The notes beneath the pieces were generated by a model. That model saw nothing but the letters and a program-made list of their open reading frames with translations, ran no database searches and had not been told where the DNA came from. The position numbers were made by a program, and so were the translations under genes. This document shows, piece after piece, positions 1-8,718 of a stretch of 64,000 nucleotides of DNA. The stretch's first letter is position 1. The number at the start of each line of letters is the position of its first letter. The DNA comes from Leptolyngbya sp. O-77 (lineage in GTDB: Bacteria > Cyanobacteriota > Cyanobacteriia > Elainellales > Elainellaceae). The stretch spans positions 3,013,001-3,077,000 of the forward strand of contig NZ_AP017367.1 of the NCBI RefSeq assembly GCF_001548395.1, written 5' to 3'.

Positions 1-109
1 AAGGATTGGTCGTGGCATCGCGGGGTGTGAACTTTTCAATAGCCTGAATGTCGCCCGTATCCGCGACGACGACCGTCATCTCGCGCAGTTGATCGAGTAA
101 AGTTGCCAT
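1..109 (-). CDS. tal: transaldolase, N-terminal part (cut by window edge)
   Basis: The minus strand from the ATG at 109 reads [20 protein letters not shown] followed by [17 protein letters not shown]. This is the start of class I transaldolase, which moves a dihydroxyacetone unit between sugar phosphates in the pentose phosphate pathway. The sequence leaves the window after about 36 residues, so only the first beta-strand and the conserved DATTNPS motif are visible. The next gene upstream on this strand ends about 270 bp away, so it probably has its own promoter. The identification rests on the very conserved N-terminus. Confidence 0.88.
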   Translation of the reverse strand, partial: MATLLDQLREMTVVVADTGDIQAIEKFTPRDATTNP

Positions 110-378
110 CCGTTTCTCCCGGCAAGTTCAAAAGGGTCAGGTTGGATTTTCAAGGAATCCGTCGGTTTATCCGTCGGTTTGTGAATAGCGTCTGGTGTTG
201 CGTCTTAGGCCGATCCTACTCCGAGATTTCTGATGGGGATTGTAGAGTACGGAAAGCCTTAATCTGCGTGTCGGAGAATTCATGCCTGAGCAGCCGCATA
301 AACTCGGGTGAAACCCGGCGATCGCCCGTCCCCAGACCCCCGGATGCTTCCAATTCATCGCGTCGGCACTCGCCGACT

Positions 379-1949
379 TCAAGAATCGCCGCCTGATTCG
401 CCCCGCAGCCACCGCCACAGGTTTGCCAGGCGGGTTTCCAGCCAGACGATGCTCCGATCAATCCAGTCCAACACTGCCTCCAGGGGGTGCTTTTCGTAGC
501 GCACAAGGGTGGCGGGGGTGTCGATGTAGGGCGGGTTGGGAGAATCAGCGTCGAGGGCTGGAGGGTCGAGGGGGTGGAGGATCGGGTGGGGGATCGGGTG
601 GGGGGGGTGAGCGGGTTAGGAACTTGGCGACTGATGGTGAGGATGACACTGTGCCCGTCGGGCATCAGGTCTGCGGTGGAGCGGGGAGGGGCGATCGCCG
701 CTGGGTCTACAATCCGCTCCGCAGGGATGAACTCGGTCGGCAGGTCGGCATTTCGCTCATTGGCATTTCGTTCATGAGCATTTCGCTCAGCAGTTTGCCT
801 GGCAGATTGCTCAGCATTTTGTTCATCCAGCAGGTGCAGCAAAACCTCACCAGGGGGAGCGGGGCGCAGATCGGGCGACAGGACGGGCGAGAGGGGCGTG
901 GTTCCCGACGGGGTGGGCGCGGGATGCGGCAAGTTGGCGGGAGGGGTGAGCCGGGCGGCGGGCTGGGGAGCGGGTTCAAGTGGCGGGAAATAGACGGCTA
1001 AAGCTGCTTCCTGAAACAGATTAGCGGCGATCGCCACGGGCCCCGTCTGCACCCACGCCATGAGCTGATAAAACGCTTTCACCGGCAGCGCGGCGGTTTC
1101 TCGCGGCATCGGCACGGGCAGCATCCGCGCCAACCGGGTGCCTTGCAATGGGGCGATGCTGCGCGACGACTGGGATGATAGGGCGGCGATCGCCCCATCG
1201 GTGGACGAACTGCCCAATTCTCCAGCCACGCGGCCACTCGCCAGCCCTTGCCCCGACCGCTTGAGCCAGCGCCGCCTGGCCCGCCCGTAGTCCGCCAGTT
1301 CCCAAATGATTTGCTGTTGCAGCCAGCGCTGCTGCTGGGGCGACAGGTCGATGAGGGCGTTCGTCGTCGTCACCAGCACCAAAAGGCGACTGTCTAGCCG
1401 CGAGGCGATGCCGCCAATCTCTGCTGAAAGAGTGCCAGCGAGTGTCTGTGCAGAGGGCGATCGCAACTGAGCCGCGTCCGAGGCAGCCAGCGCCAACTCT
1501 TGGCGGAGGGTCAGCGAAACGCAGTCGTCTTCGGTCGGATCAAATGGAATCAGGTCAGCCGGAGAACGAAGGGCGATCGCCCGCGAATCTGGCGACTCTG
1601 GCGCAGCGCCCTGCTTTGTGGCAAAACCCGCCGAGCGAATGGCCCTCAGCGTTTTATGAATGGGCGCATCGACGAGCGGCGGCGAGGCGGGCAGCGCGGG
1701 CTTACCCTGGACGCTACGCTTAACATTTTCCAAAAACAGCCCCACACGCTGCGCTGCGGGCCCCATCTGCCGCCCCGCCAGCCGCATTGACTGAAACGCC
1801 ACATACACCGGATACAGCACCACCTGCGCCCCCAGCGCCACGGCATTGACCGCCTGCCGCAGCCAGCGCGACGTGCGATCGCCCAAACGCAGCCGCTGCC
1901 GAGACAAATAGCTCAGCAAGCGACTTTGGAAGCGACCAGAAGCGGGCAT
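379..1949 (-). CDS. conserved cyanobacterial protein of unknown function, frame-shifted near its C-terminus
   Basis: The protein starts MPASGRFQSRLLSYLSRQRL and has an amphipathic N-terminal part (residues 1-110), a middle region and a proline-rich linker with three 5-residue repeats (ERNAH, ERNAN, ERNAD). As read, the open frame runs on to 216 with a low-complexity tail. In the -1 frame, after a run of eight G at 600-607 (plus strand), the sequence instead gives YIDTPATLVRYEKHPLEAVL followed by DWIDRSIVWLETRLANLWRW and a stop at 379. That tryptophan-rich helix looks like the authentic end. The gene therefore seems to carry a homopolymer frameshift (one missing or two extra bases). I do not recognise a function. 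It lies 30 bp after the phosphatase gene and may be co-transcribed with it. Confidence 0.6.
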
Positions 1950-1979
1950 TTGAGGGGTTAAGGGGTTGAGGATCTGAAG

Positions 1980-3374
1980 CTAGATGGGAAGGATTTTGCC
2001 GCGCAGATTGGCAGGGGGCTGGAGGCCGTAGCGGTGTAGCAAAGTGGGCAGGATATCGTAAAGCGTCGCGCCCTCTAGAACCTGGCCGCCCTTAGGCTGG
2101 CGCGGGTCATGGAAAATCATCAGCCCAAAGGGGGCATGATTGGCATCGTCTGGCCCGGTGTCATTATTTGTAGTGTAAAGCGAGCCGTCACCGACTGTAC
2201 CCACCGAGCGCCAGGCGAGTTCGTCGAAATAGGCAATCAGGTCGGGAGCCACGCCGCGCACCTTTTGGTAAATCTGCTGGGGTTTCATGACGCGGTTGGG
2301 CATGGGCTGCCCGTCGGGAGTGGGGATGCTGGCGAGGAGATCTGCGAGGTGCGATCGCGCTTGCTCATATTCCGCCAGGGGAATCACGCCCTGCGGTTCG
2401 CGCCCCTGCACATTCATAAAAATGCGCCCATAGTAGCCGCCCGCGCCCCAGGCTTTCGTTCGGCTCCAGTCCACCTCGACCTGATCCAGCGGCAGCGGTT
2501 CCGAAGGGGGTTGCTTTAGCGTCAGATACCCCCACTTGATCAGCCACTCGTTGACGCAGATGCCGCCCATCAGCGGCCGCGCCCCGTGATCGGACACCAC
2601 CAGCACGGCGGTCTCCGCGTCGCACTTGTCCAAAATTTCGCCCACGCGCCGATCGACGTGGCAGTAGTAGTCGTGGATGGCGTTGGCAAAGGGCGACCCC
2701 GGCTCGTGCTGTGGGTGGGTGGGGTCCATCGGCTTCCAGAAGGAGTGGTGGATGCGATCAACGCCCATGTCTACCAGCATTAGGAAATCGGGCTGGTCAC
2801 GTTCGATCAGCTTTTCTGCCAGGTCAAACCGCTGGTTGCAGAGGTCGTAGATGTTTTGGAGGATTCGCGCCTTCTCCTCAGAGCGAAATTCCGGCACGTC
2901 TAGCAAAAAGTCGGGCATCCACTCATTGATCTGCGCGGCCAGCTCCGGCGGGTGCGTGTAGGGCACGTCGCGGCTGGGCGTGAGGAAGCAGGACACGAGG
3001 GAGCCATTCACCGGGTAGGGCGGCGAGGTGCCGGGAACGCTGAGCGCGGCGACTGTCCAGCCTGCGTCGCCGAGCAAGTCCCACAGGCGCGGAACCTTGA
3101 CCGCTCGACCATCGGCGATCGCCATCTTGCCATAGCTCCGATCCGCCCGGTTGCGAAATCCATAGATCCCCAGTTCTCCCGGATCGCGCCCGCTCATCAT
3201 GCAGCTCCAGGCGGGAACGGTGATGGCAGGAATGCTGCTCTCCATGCGTCCATAGCTGCCCGCCGCCATCAGCCGCGACAGGTTGGGCAAATCTGCTCGC
3301 CAGCGGTCAAACACCAGCGATGGCTCCATGCAGTCGAGGCCGATGATCAGAAGGCGGGGTTTGGGGGTAGGCAT
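1980..3374 (-). CDS. alkaline phosphatase superfamily protein (type I phosphodiesterase/nucleotide pyrophosphatase-like)
   Basis: The start MPTPKPRLLIIGLDCMEPSL puts the first metal-binding Asp (GLD) at the N-terminus, as in this superfamily; an open frame upstream to 3452 lacks family features. Further conserved parts are PAITVPAWSCMMSGRDPGEL (nucleophile region), DMGVDRIHHSFW, and VVSDHGARP (metal-binding DHG). Length is 464 residues. Members hydrolyse phosphodiester or phosphate bonds, often in nucleotides or phospholipid head groups; the substrate here is unknown. There is no signal peptide. It lies 135 bp downstream of dprA and 30 bp upstream of the unknown gene at 1949, all on the minus strand. 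Confidence 0.82.
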   Translation of the reverse strand: MPTPKPRLLIIGLDCMEPSLVFDRWRADLPNLSRLMAAGSYGRMESSIPAITVPAWSCMMSGRDPGELGIYGFRNRADRSYGKMAIADGRAVKVPRLWDLLGDAGWTVAALSVPGTSPPYPVNGSLVSCFLTPSRDVPYTHPPELAAQINEWMPDFLLDVPEFRSEEKARILQNIYDLCNQRFDLAEKLIERDQPDFLMLVDMGVDRIHHSFWKPMDPTHPQHEPGSPFANAIHDYYCHVDRRVGEILDKCDAETAVLVVSDHGARPLMGGICVNEWLIKWGYLTLKQPPSEPLPLDQVEVDWSRTKAWGAGGYYGRIFMNVQGREPQGVIPLAEYEQARSHLADLLASIPTPDGQPMPNRVMKPQQIYQKVRGVAPDLIAYFDELAWRSVGTVGDGSLYTTNNDTGPDDANHAPFGLMIFHDPRQPKGGQVLEGATLYDILPTLLHRYGLQPPANLRGKILPI

Positions 3375-3509
3375 GGGCAGCAGGGAAACGAGAGAACGGG
3401 TTGGGGGAACGGGATGTGCGCCAATCGTCGTCACCCCGAAATACCTTTTCACTCTATCGCCTCAGCGCATGGATGACCCTCTCGAAAAAGATCCTCTGCA
3501 ACACTGCCA

Positions 3510-4646
3510 TCACGCTCGGCAATAGCGCATTCCGGGCAGTTGCGAGACGACACCCAGCATTTCTAGCTCCAGCAGGGCGGCGAGGAGGCTGCTGGTGTCG
3601 AGTTGGGTGGTTTGTACCAGGGTGTCGAGGGCGATCGCCTCTGGTGGCATGGGTGGAATCGCCTGAAAAATCGGCACTAGGCGGGGCGGTAGGTCTGGTG
3701 TGGGAGGTGCAGCCAGAGATGGCGTTGGTGCGGCCCGGCCCGGCATCGCATCCAATGGCGGAATTGCGCCAAGAGCTTCTAGCAGCGGAGTTTCGCCGAA
3801 AATGATCTGTGCGCCACCTGCAATTAGCTCCAAGCAGCCGCGAGACTGGGGATTGTCGAGAGAGCCAGGGAGGGCGTAGACCTCGCGGCCATAGTCGTTG
3901 GCGACGCGGGCGGTGATCAGCGCTCCCGATTTGGAGCCTGCTTCGATCACTAGGGTGGCGCGGCAGAGTCCGGCGATGATGCGGTTGCGGCTGGGGAAGT
4001 GGGTGCGGTCGGGGCCGGTGCCCCGGGGATATTCGCTGAGGATCAGCCCTTTGCGGTCGATCTGTTGGGCGAGGGCGCGGTTGCTGGTGGGATAGACGCG
4101 GTTGACCCCGGTGCCCAGGACGGCGATCGTGCGGCCGCCTGCGTCGAGGCAGGCCTGATGGGCGATCGCATCGATGCCTTCCGCCAGCCCGGAGACGATG
4201 GTGAATCCGGCCTGCACTAGCGCTTCTACCAAGCGGTATGTCCACTGTTTGCCATAGCTGGAAGGGTTGCGGGTTCCCACGATCGCCACTAGACCGACTT
4301 CACCGCGATTTTCTGCCAGCGCTACTTGCCCGCGATAGTAGAGCAGTGGCGGCGGGTCGGGGATTTCTGCCAGCAGGCGCGGATAGTCGGCATCGGCGGG
4401 TGTCCAAATGTCGGGATTGTCGCGCTGATGTTCTGCAAATAGGGTTTCAGGGTTGAGGGAAGAACGGGCTGCGGCGATCGCCCGCGCCGTCGCTTGGCCA
4501 ATGCCCTCTACGGCTTCCAGGTCTGAAATGTTAGCCTCCCAGGCCGCAGACAGCAACCCAAAGTGCCGATAGATCCGCATCAGCAGCGTCGGGCCCACGC
4601 CCGTAATCTGGCTCCATGCCAGCCAGTAGGCTTGTTCGTCAGTCAA
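3510..4646 (-). CDS. dprA: DNA-processing protein DprA (Smf)
   Basis: DprA binds incoming single-stranded DNA during natural transformation and loads RecA. The 378-residue protein has an N-terminal helix-hairpin-helix part (GVGPTLL and VEGIGQATARAIA, residues 16-60), then the Rossmann-like DprA core with GTRNPSSYG (124-132), SGLAEGID (152-159), EYPRGTGPDRTHFPSRNRII and EAGSKSGALITA. It ends with a winged-helix region. Length and domain order are normal. The start at 4646 begins MTDEQAYWLAWSQITGVGPT, as in cyanobacterial homologues. The gene is alone in its role here; no other competence genes are in the window. Confidence 0.95.
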   Translation of the reverse strand: MTDEQAYWLAWSQITGVGPTLLMRIYRHFGLLSAAWEANISDLEAVEGIGQATARAIAAARSSLNPETLFAEHQRDNPDIWTPADADYPRLLAEIPDPPPLLYYRGQVALAENRGEVGLVAIVGTRNPSSYGKQWTYRLVEALVQAGFTIVSGLAEGIDAIAHQACLDAGGRTIAVLGTGVNRVYPTSNRALAQQIDRKGLILSEYPRGTGPDRTHFPSRNRIIAGLCRATLVIEAGSKSGALITARVANDYGREVYALPGSLDNPQSRGCLELIAGGAQIIFGETPLLEALGAIPPLDAMPGRAAPTPSLAAPPTPDLPPRLVPIFQAIPPMPPEAIALDTLVQTTQLDTSSLLAALLELEMLGVVSQLPGMRYCRA

Positions 4647-4771
4647 GGTTGGGGATTGGGGGTTGGGAGTTAAGGGGTTCGAGACAGAGCTGGACGCAGC
4701 GCCAACGCCTGCTCCCTGAAATTTGTTCCTTCACTCCCAGTATTCCCCCTCAGATGCATGAGGACTCAGGT

Positions 4772-5710
4772 TCAAGCGCAGGCCGCCAGAATTTCATCGT
4801 CCAGGGAGAAGTCGATCTCGGCTTTGTCGCGGCCGCTGACGAGGTAGTCGTTTTGGAACGAGTCGGCAAGACCGGAAACTAAGTCAAACTGAGGCTGCCA
4901 GCCTAGCTCGGTTTTGGCTTTGTGGATGTCGGTGAAAAAGTGCTGCACGCGCATGGGAAAGGCTTTGCGCTTGCCAAAGTCGAATTTTTTGGGGTCGTAA
5001 TGGACGATGCTGAGGCTGCTGGGGTCTTTGCCAGCGGCGGCAGCGCAGGCGCGGGCCAGCCCGTCGAAGGTGACGGCGCGATCGCCCGACACGTTATAAA
5101 TCTGCCCAATCGCCCGGTCGTTTCCTAACACAGCCGCCATCGCCGCTGCCAAATCCTGGCAATGTCCAAACTGGGTCAGGGCCATGCCGTTGCCGGGAAT
5201 GGGAACGGGGCGATCGCGCACAATACGGTCAAAGAACCAGGCTTCTAAGTCGTTGTAGTTTTGCGGGCCATAGATGTAGACCGGGCGGATGGAGGTGAAG
5301 GGAACGCCGGACTCGGCCAGGTAAGCTTCGGTTTCAAACTTGCCTTTGTGACGGCTGTTGGGATCGACCGCATCGCCTTCGACGTGGGGCATCTGGTCAG
5401 ATTTGAGATAAACTCCGGCCGAGCTAACGTAGACAAAATGCTGGATTCGCCCGTTGAAAATATCCACCAGGGGCTGGGTGTCGCTGAGTTCGCGGCCGTT
5501 GTTGTCGAACACGGCGTCGAAGGATTCGCCGGAGAGGCTGGTTTTGAGCTGGAGCGGGTCGGTGCGATCGCCCGTGATCTGCCGGATGCCCGGGACGGGT
5601 GTGGGTTTGTTGCCCCGGTTAAACAGCACGACTTCGTGGCCCTGCGCCACGAGCAGTTTCGTCAGGTACACGCCAATAAACCGGGTTCCGCCCATCACCA
5701 ACACGCGCAT
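4772..5710 (-). CDS. NAD-dependent epimerase/dehydratase, CSP41b-like atypical SDR protein
   Basis: The start MRVLVMGGTRFIGVYLTKLL gives the dinucleotide-binding GGTRFIG motif close to the N-terminus; 28 extra codons upstream to 5794 are unlike the family. Later motifs include HFVYVSSAGVY, FTSIRPVYIYGPQNYND and IYNVSGDRAVTFDGLARACA. The order and length (312 residues) match the atypical short-chain dehydrogenase group that includes plant chloroplast CSP41b and its cyanobacterial homologues, linked to RNA binding and ribosome/transcription support. The enzymatic role is not established. It stands alone, with a repeat-rich spacer upstream. Confidence 0.82.
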   Translation of the reverse strand: MRVLVMGGTRFIGVYLTKLLVAQGHEVVLFNRGNKPTPVPGIRQITGDRTDPLQLKTSLSGESFDAVFDNNGRELSDTQPLVDIFNGRIQHFVYVSSAGVYLKSDQMPHVEGDAVDPNSRHKGKFETEAYLAESGVPFTSIRPVYIYGPQNYNDLEAWFFDRIVRDRPVPIPGNGMALTQFGHCQDLAAAMAAVLGNDRAIGQIYNVSGDRAVTFDGLARACAAAAGKDPSSLSIVHYDPKKFDFGKRKAFPMRVQHFFTDIHKAKTELGWQPQFDLVSGLADSFQNDYLVSGRDKAEIDFSLDDEILAACA

Positions 5711-5799
5711 GTGTCGCCCTCTCAACCTGCGATTGCAAACTGTGCTTTTCGATCCTATGACGGAATGAGGACAGTAAACCTCGATCCGAGCCAACAGCC

Positions 5800-5847
5800 T
5801 TGGGGGATATCCCCCAAACCCCCTTTTGCAGGGGACGAAGCGTCCCC
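5800..5847. repeat. REP-like palindromic intergenic repeat
   Basis: Two perfect inverted repeats sit side by side: an 18-bp palindrome TTGGGGGATATCCCCCAA at 5800-5817 and a hairpin GGGGACG-AAG-CGTCCCC at 5831-5847. They lie upstream of the CSP41b-like gene and downstream of the OsmC gene. Such G/C-rich stem-loops are dispersed in many cyanobacterial genomes. No T-tract follows, so it is not a standard terminator. Confidence 0.7.
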
Positions 5848-5965
5848 CACACCCCCTCCTAAGGGGTTGCTGGTGGGTCTGAAAGGTTTTGGTGCGTGCG
5901 ACTGGCTGGTTGGCTTGACGTGGCTCAGTTTGTGGGTCTGTATTCTTATTGGTTTCAGGGTTGTT

Positions 5966-6358
5966 TCAGGGTTGTCTGAGGGTTGTCTGGATCGGCAGGC
6001 TGTTGCTTAGAAGCTTGTGAACTGGGCAGCGATCGCCAATTTCTTTCATTCGCTGGCGCTGTTCGTCGGTGAGGTCGCCTTCGAGGGTCAGCAGCGCGTG
6101 AACCCGGTTGCCGTCGGGCGTTTTCTCTAGCGTGATATCGACAGAGATTTTCTCGACGGGCCAGCCTTTGCGCTCGGCGTACATCTGGATGGTCATGGTT
6201 TTGCACGCGCCTAGCCCTGCCAGGACGTATTCGGTCGGGGTGGGGCCGGTGTCTGCGCCACCGACTTCGATGGGTTCATCGGCGGCAAACTGGAACTGGC
6301 GAATGCCGATCTGCTGCTGATAGTGAGATCCGGTGGAAGACACCCGAATGGGCAGCAT
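5966..6358 (-). CDS. OsmC family peroxide-resistance protein
   Basis: The 130-residue protein has the OsmC/Ohr signature: PIEVGGADTGPTPTEYVLAG, then LGACKTMTIQMYAERKGWPV with the first redox Cys, and GDRCPVHKLLSNSLPI with the second. OsmC-type proteins reduce organic hydroperoxides through these two cysteines. The C-terminus is short but complete. It follows the peroxiredoxin-like gene on the same strand by 83 bp, which suggests a small peroxide-defence unit. Whether it acts on organic peroxides or is a YhfA-like variant cannot be told from sequence. Confidence 0.88.
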   Translation of the reverse strand: MLPIRVSSTGSHYQQQIGIRQFQFAADEPIEVGGADTGPTPTEYVLAGLGACKTMTIQMYAERKGWPVEKISVDITLEKTPDGNRVHALLTLEGDLTDEQRQRMKEIGDRCPVHKLLSNSLPIQTTLRQP

Positions 6359-6378
6359 GGGGAGGCTCCTGGGGGGCG

Positions 6379-6420
6379 ATTTTGGATTTTAGATTGGGGA
6401 TTTTTGGGATTTTGGAGGAC
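6379..6420. repeat. AAAATCCAAAATC-type extragenic repeat
   Basis: The short spacer between the peroxiredoxin-like and OsmC genes holds a run of TTTTGGATTTT-like words. The same A/T-rich word family occurs on the other strand at 13140-13193, 21907-21957 and 23526-23556. It is a dispersed low-complexity repeat, not a gene. Confidence 0.5.
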
Positions 6421-6441
6421 TCATTCGGGGGCTTGCAAGGC

Positions 6442-7209
6442 TCACAGTTGGAGAAACTGGAGCGGGTTGCTCATGGTTTCGGCGAAGCCCAAAATGGCGC
6501 GATCGCGATGTTCGTAGAGTAGTTCGCCCTGAGCGTCGAACAAAAACGTTGCGCCGCGCTGGGTGAGATAGGCGGCATCGGGCACGTAGGTCTTCCAGTG
6601 GCGCAGCACTTCGCCCATGTTTCGCAGGCGCAGGGTGGCTAGCTCGAACGGGCGCTGGAAGCCGCGACCGCCTGCCCAGCGAAAGAAGGAACCTTTGAGG
6701 GGTGGTAAGGGAAACGCCTGAATTTCTTCGTCGTCGGCAATGAGCTGGGGCGCAGTGCGATCGCCCCGATAGCCGCGAAACACCTCCGCCAGCGTGCCTG
6801 GACTGCCGATCCCCGCGCACATCAGCATCAGGTTGAGCCAGCTATTTTGCCCTGGCGAGAGTCCGGGCAGCTTGAGAGACAGTCCACGATACAATCCCAG
6901 CGCTTGGTGTAGCGATGCGTTGGGATCGACAAAGAGATGCTCCGACGGAAAGCCCGTGTAGTCGCAGAACTTTTGCCCTGATGGGCGATCGCCAATGCCG
7001 ACGGCCCGTACCGCGATTCCCGCCGCCTGAAGCTGCGCCGCCTGCCGCTGAATCCACCAGGCATATTCCAGACTGTCAAAGTCGCCCAGTTGCGACCAGA
7101 TTAGCACTAGGACTTGCGAGGCAGCGTCACAACCTGCCAGGAGCGGGGCGATCGCCCCATCGCTGACTCGCTCGCGGGTCGTTTGAGCCAGCAGGGAGTA
7201 GGGATTCAT
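6442..7209 (-). CDS. peroxiredoxin-like AhpC/TSA family protein (thioredoxin fold)
   Basis: The protein starts MNPYSLLAQTTRERVSDGAI; a TTG just before the ATG is less likely. The middle reads QLGDFDSLEYAWWIQRQAAQ, GIAVRAVGIGDRPSG, KFCDYTGFPSEHLFVDPNAS and ATFLFDAQGELLYEHRDRAI. This matches the cyanobacterial AhpC/TSA (PRXL2-like) group with a thioredoxin fold. The position where a peroxidatic Cys is usual (after the first beta strand) holds no Cys; the nearest is in KFCDYTG. The exact chemistry is therefore uncertain. It sits just upstream of the OsmC gene on the same strand, supporting an antioxidant role. Confidence 0.75.
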   Translation of the reverse strand: MNPYSLLAQTTRERVSDGAIAPLLAGCDAASQVLVLIWSQLGDFDSLEYAWWIQRQAAQLQAAGIAVRAVGIGDRPSGQKFCDYTGFPSEHLFVDPNASLHQALGLYRGLSLKLPGLSPGQNSWLNLMLMCAGIGSPGTLAEVFRGYRGDRTAPQLIADDEEIQAFPLPPLKGSFFRWAGGRGFQRPFELATLRLRNMGEVLRHWKTYVPDAAYLTQRGATFLFDAQGELLYEHRDRAILGFAETMSNPLQFLQL

Positions 7210-7349
7210 CAAGCGTCAGAATTTGGCTTCAGAATTTGGCAATTTAACTCTAGCAGCGCATTTCTGCTGAATCTGTCAGAGTCAATCCGCTGCCAATCTC
7301 TGAAACCACTCTCCGATCTGAAAACTAAGCAGAACGCTGAGAGATAGGG

Positions 7350-8018
7350 TCAGGATGCGCGTCGGTCAGACTGTGCGAAGCTGAATGCGCCTAAGGTCAA
7401 TTGTCCATCAAAGGTGTAGAAGGTGACGCGGGAAATCCGGCGGGCCGTCAGCGTCATCTCCAAATTCGGCGTTTGGCTGGAGTCGGAGCCTGCCAGGTTG
7501 GCGGCTGGGGTCTGGGCTTGGGCAACGGGACGGTTGTGTTCGTCAAACGCTGCCATCACGGTCGGGCGAGAGCTGGTAATGTGTCCGCTGACGCGCTGCA
7601 CGGGCTGGTCAAAGGTCGCCTCTAGCCAGCCCCCCTTAGGACAACCCATCAGCACGAGCTGCCCACTGTGGGACGGAAAGGCTGGATTGGAGGGCACAAG
7701 GGCGATCGCATTGGCAAACGTCACCCCCAAATGGCGAAACTGGGTATCCACCGTCTCAAAGGTTTGCAGTTCGTCGAAATCTAGCTCAACGTCCAGGGCT
7801 TCGTGAACGGCGGGCGATCGCGCAGCAGCTAGCTCCGAACCAGCAGCTACGCCTAGCGAACGAGCCTCAAACGTAGCACAGGGCACAGGCTCAGAAAAGC
7901 TCGTTTCGATTAGCTCAGTTTCTGGTCTAGCGTCCATTTCACCTTCGGCTTCCAATGCAGCAAGCGCAGCCTGCAAGGAAGGTGAGGGGGCAACCGGAAC
8001 ATCAGGATACTCTGCCAT
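7350..8018 (-). CDS. hypothetical protein with a C-terminal beta-sandwich-like domain
   Basis: The start MAEYPDVPVAPSPSLQAALA is preferred because AGGGAAGAAG lies just upstream; the open frame goes on to 8117. Residues 1-85 are acidic and of low complexity. Residues 90-222 hold FRHLGVTFANAIALVPSNPA, GQLVLMGCPKGGWLEATFDQ and VQRVSGHITSSRPTVMAAFD, a pattern of alternating strands like a carbohydrate-binding or PEP-type outer beta-sandwich. There is no signal peptide, no membrane helix and no sorting motif. The function is not recognised. A 700-bp spacer lies upstream. Confidence 0.6.
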   Translation of the reverse strand: MAEYPDVPVAPSPSLQAALAALEAEGEMDARPETELIETSFSEPVPCATFEARSLGVAAGSELAAARSPAVHEALDVELDFDELQTFETVDTQFRHLGVTFANAIALVPSNPAFPSHSGQLVLMGCPKGGWLEATFDQPVQRVSGHITSSRPTVMAAFDEHNRPVAQAQTPAANLAGSDSSQTPNLEMTLTARRISRVTFYTFDGQLTLGAFSFAQSDRRAS

Positions 8019-8718
8019 AGACTTCTTCCCTGAAGAATTTTCTCGTTTACTCGGTCGAAAATGCTGCCGAAGCAAAGGGGCAATGAAATCAGGTCGCTCA
8101 AGCAGACTCACGAACACTCAACGAACAGGAAGCTATCCCCACACCCAGTTACGAGGCTTAGATACAAGGCTTAGACAGAAGTCGTGAACGTTTAACCAAC
8201 ACTCCCAAAAACGCTGCTAGGTTTATAGCTAACACGTTACAAAGCTCAGAATAGATTTTCTTTTCTCAGTCACTTCATAAACTCAGGTTTAGAATCCTGC
8301 CTAGTATGAAGCCAGCATAAACTCCGACTATGAGCAAAATCTAAACTTTAGGTTCAAACAATTCTGGACAAGCAAAATCTAACCCACCCTTACCTAGCCA
8401 TCCTGAAAAACCGTTAAGTATCCGCAAGTAAATCAGCAACTTCATAAAGGCTTTAAATTTGGTAAAGCTAGTTCATGATTTCTTTACACATACCATCGGA
8501 TACTCGGCGGGATTTCGTCAACAGGGGTCGCAGCCATCTTAGCAGTCACCTAGGTTCTCGCCCCCTTCCGTGATTTCTCTAGCCTCAGCATCTTCTTCAA
8601 TTCTCAAACATTCGTCACCGAGATTACGTATCTTAGGGATCTTTAGGTCTATTTGTTCCTGTCCTCAGCCATTCATCTAGTCATTCCGCCACATCTCCTA
8701 GTCAATTTTCCCAAGCTC
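8019..8718. other. long A/T-richer intergenic region, no gene seen
   Basis: This divergent spacer of about 700 bp separates the hypothetical gene (minus) from the WG-repeat gene (plus). It is clearly A/T-richer than its flanks and nearly free of HIP1 sites. I see no open frame with coding character and no clear terminator. It contains several AATCTAA/AAACTTTA words and must hold both promoters. A small RNA cannot be excluded. Confidence 0.5.
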
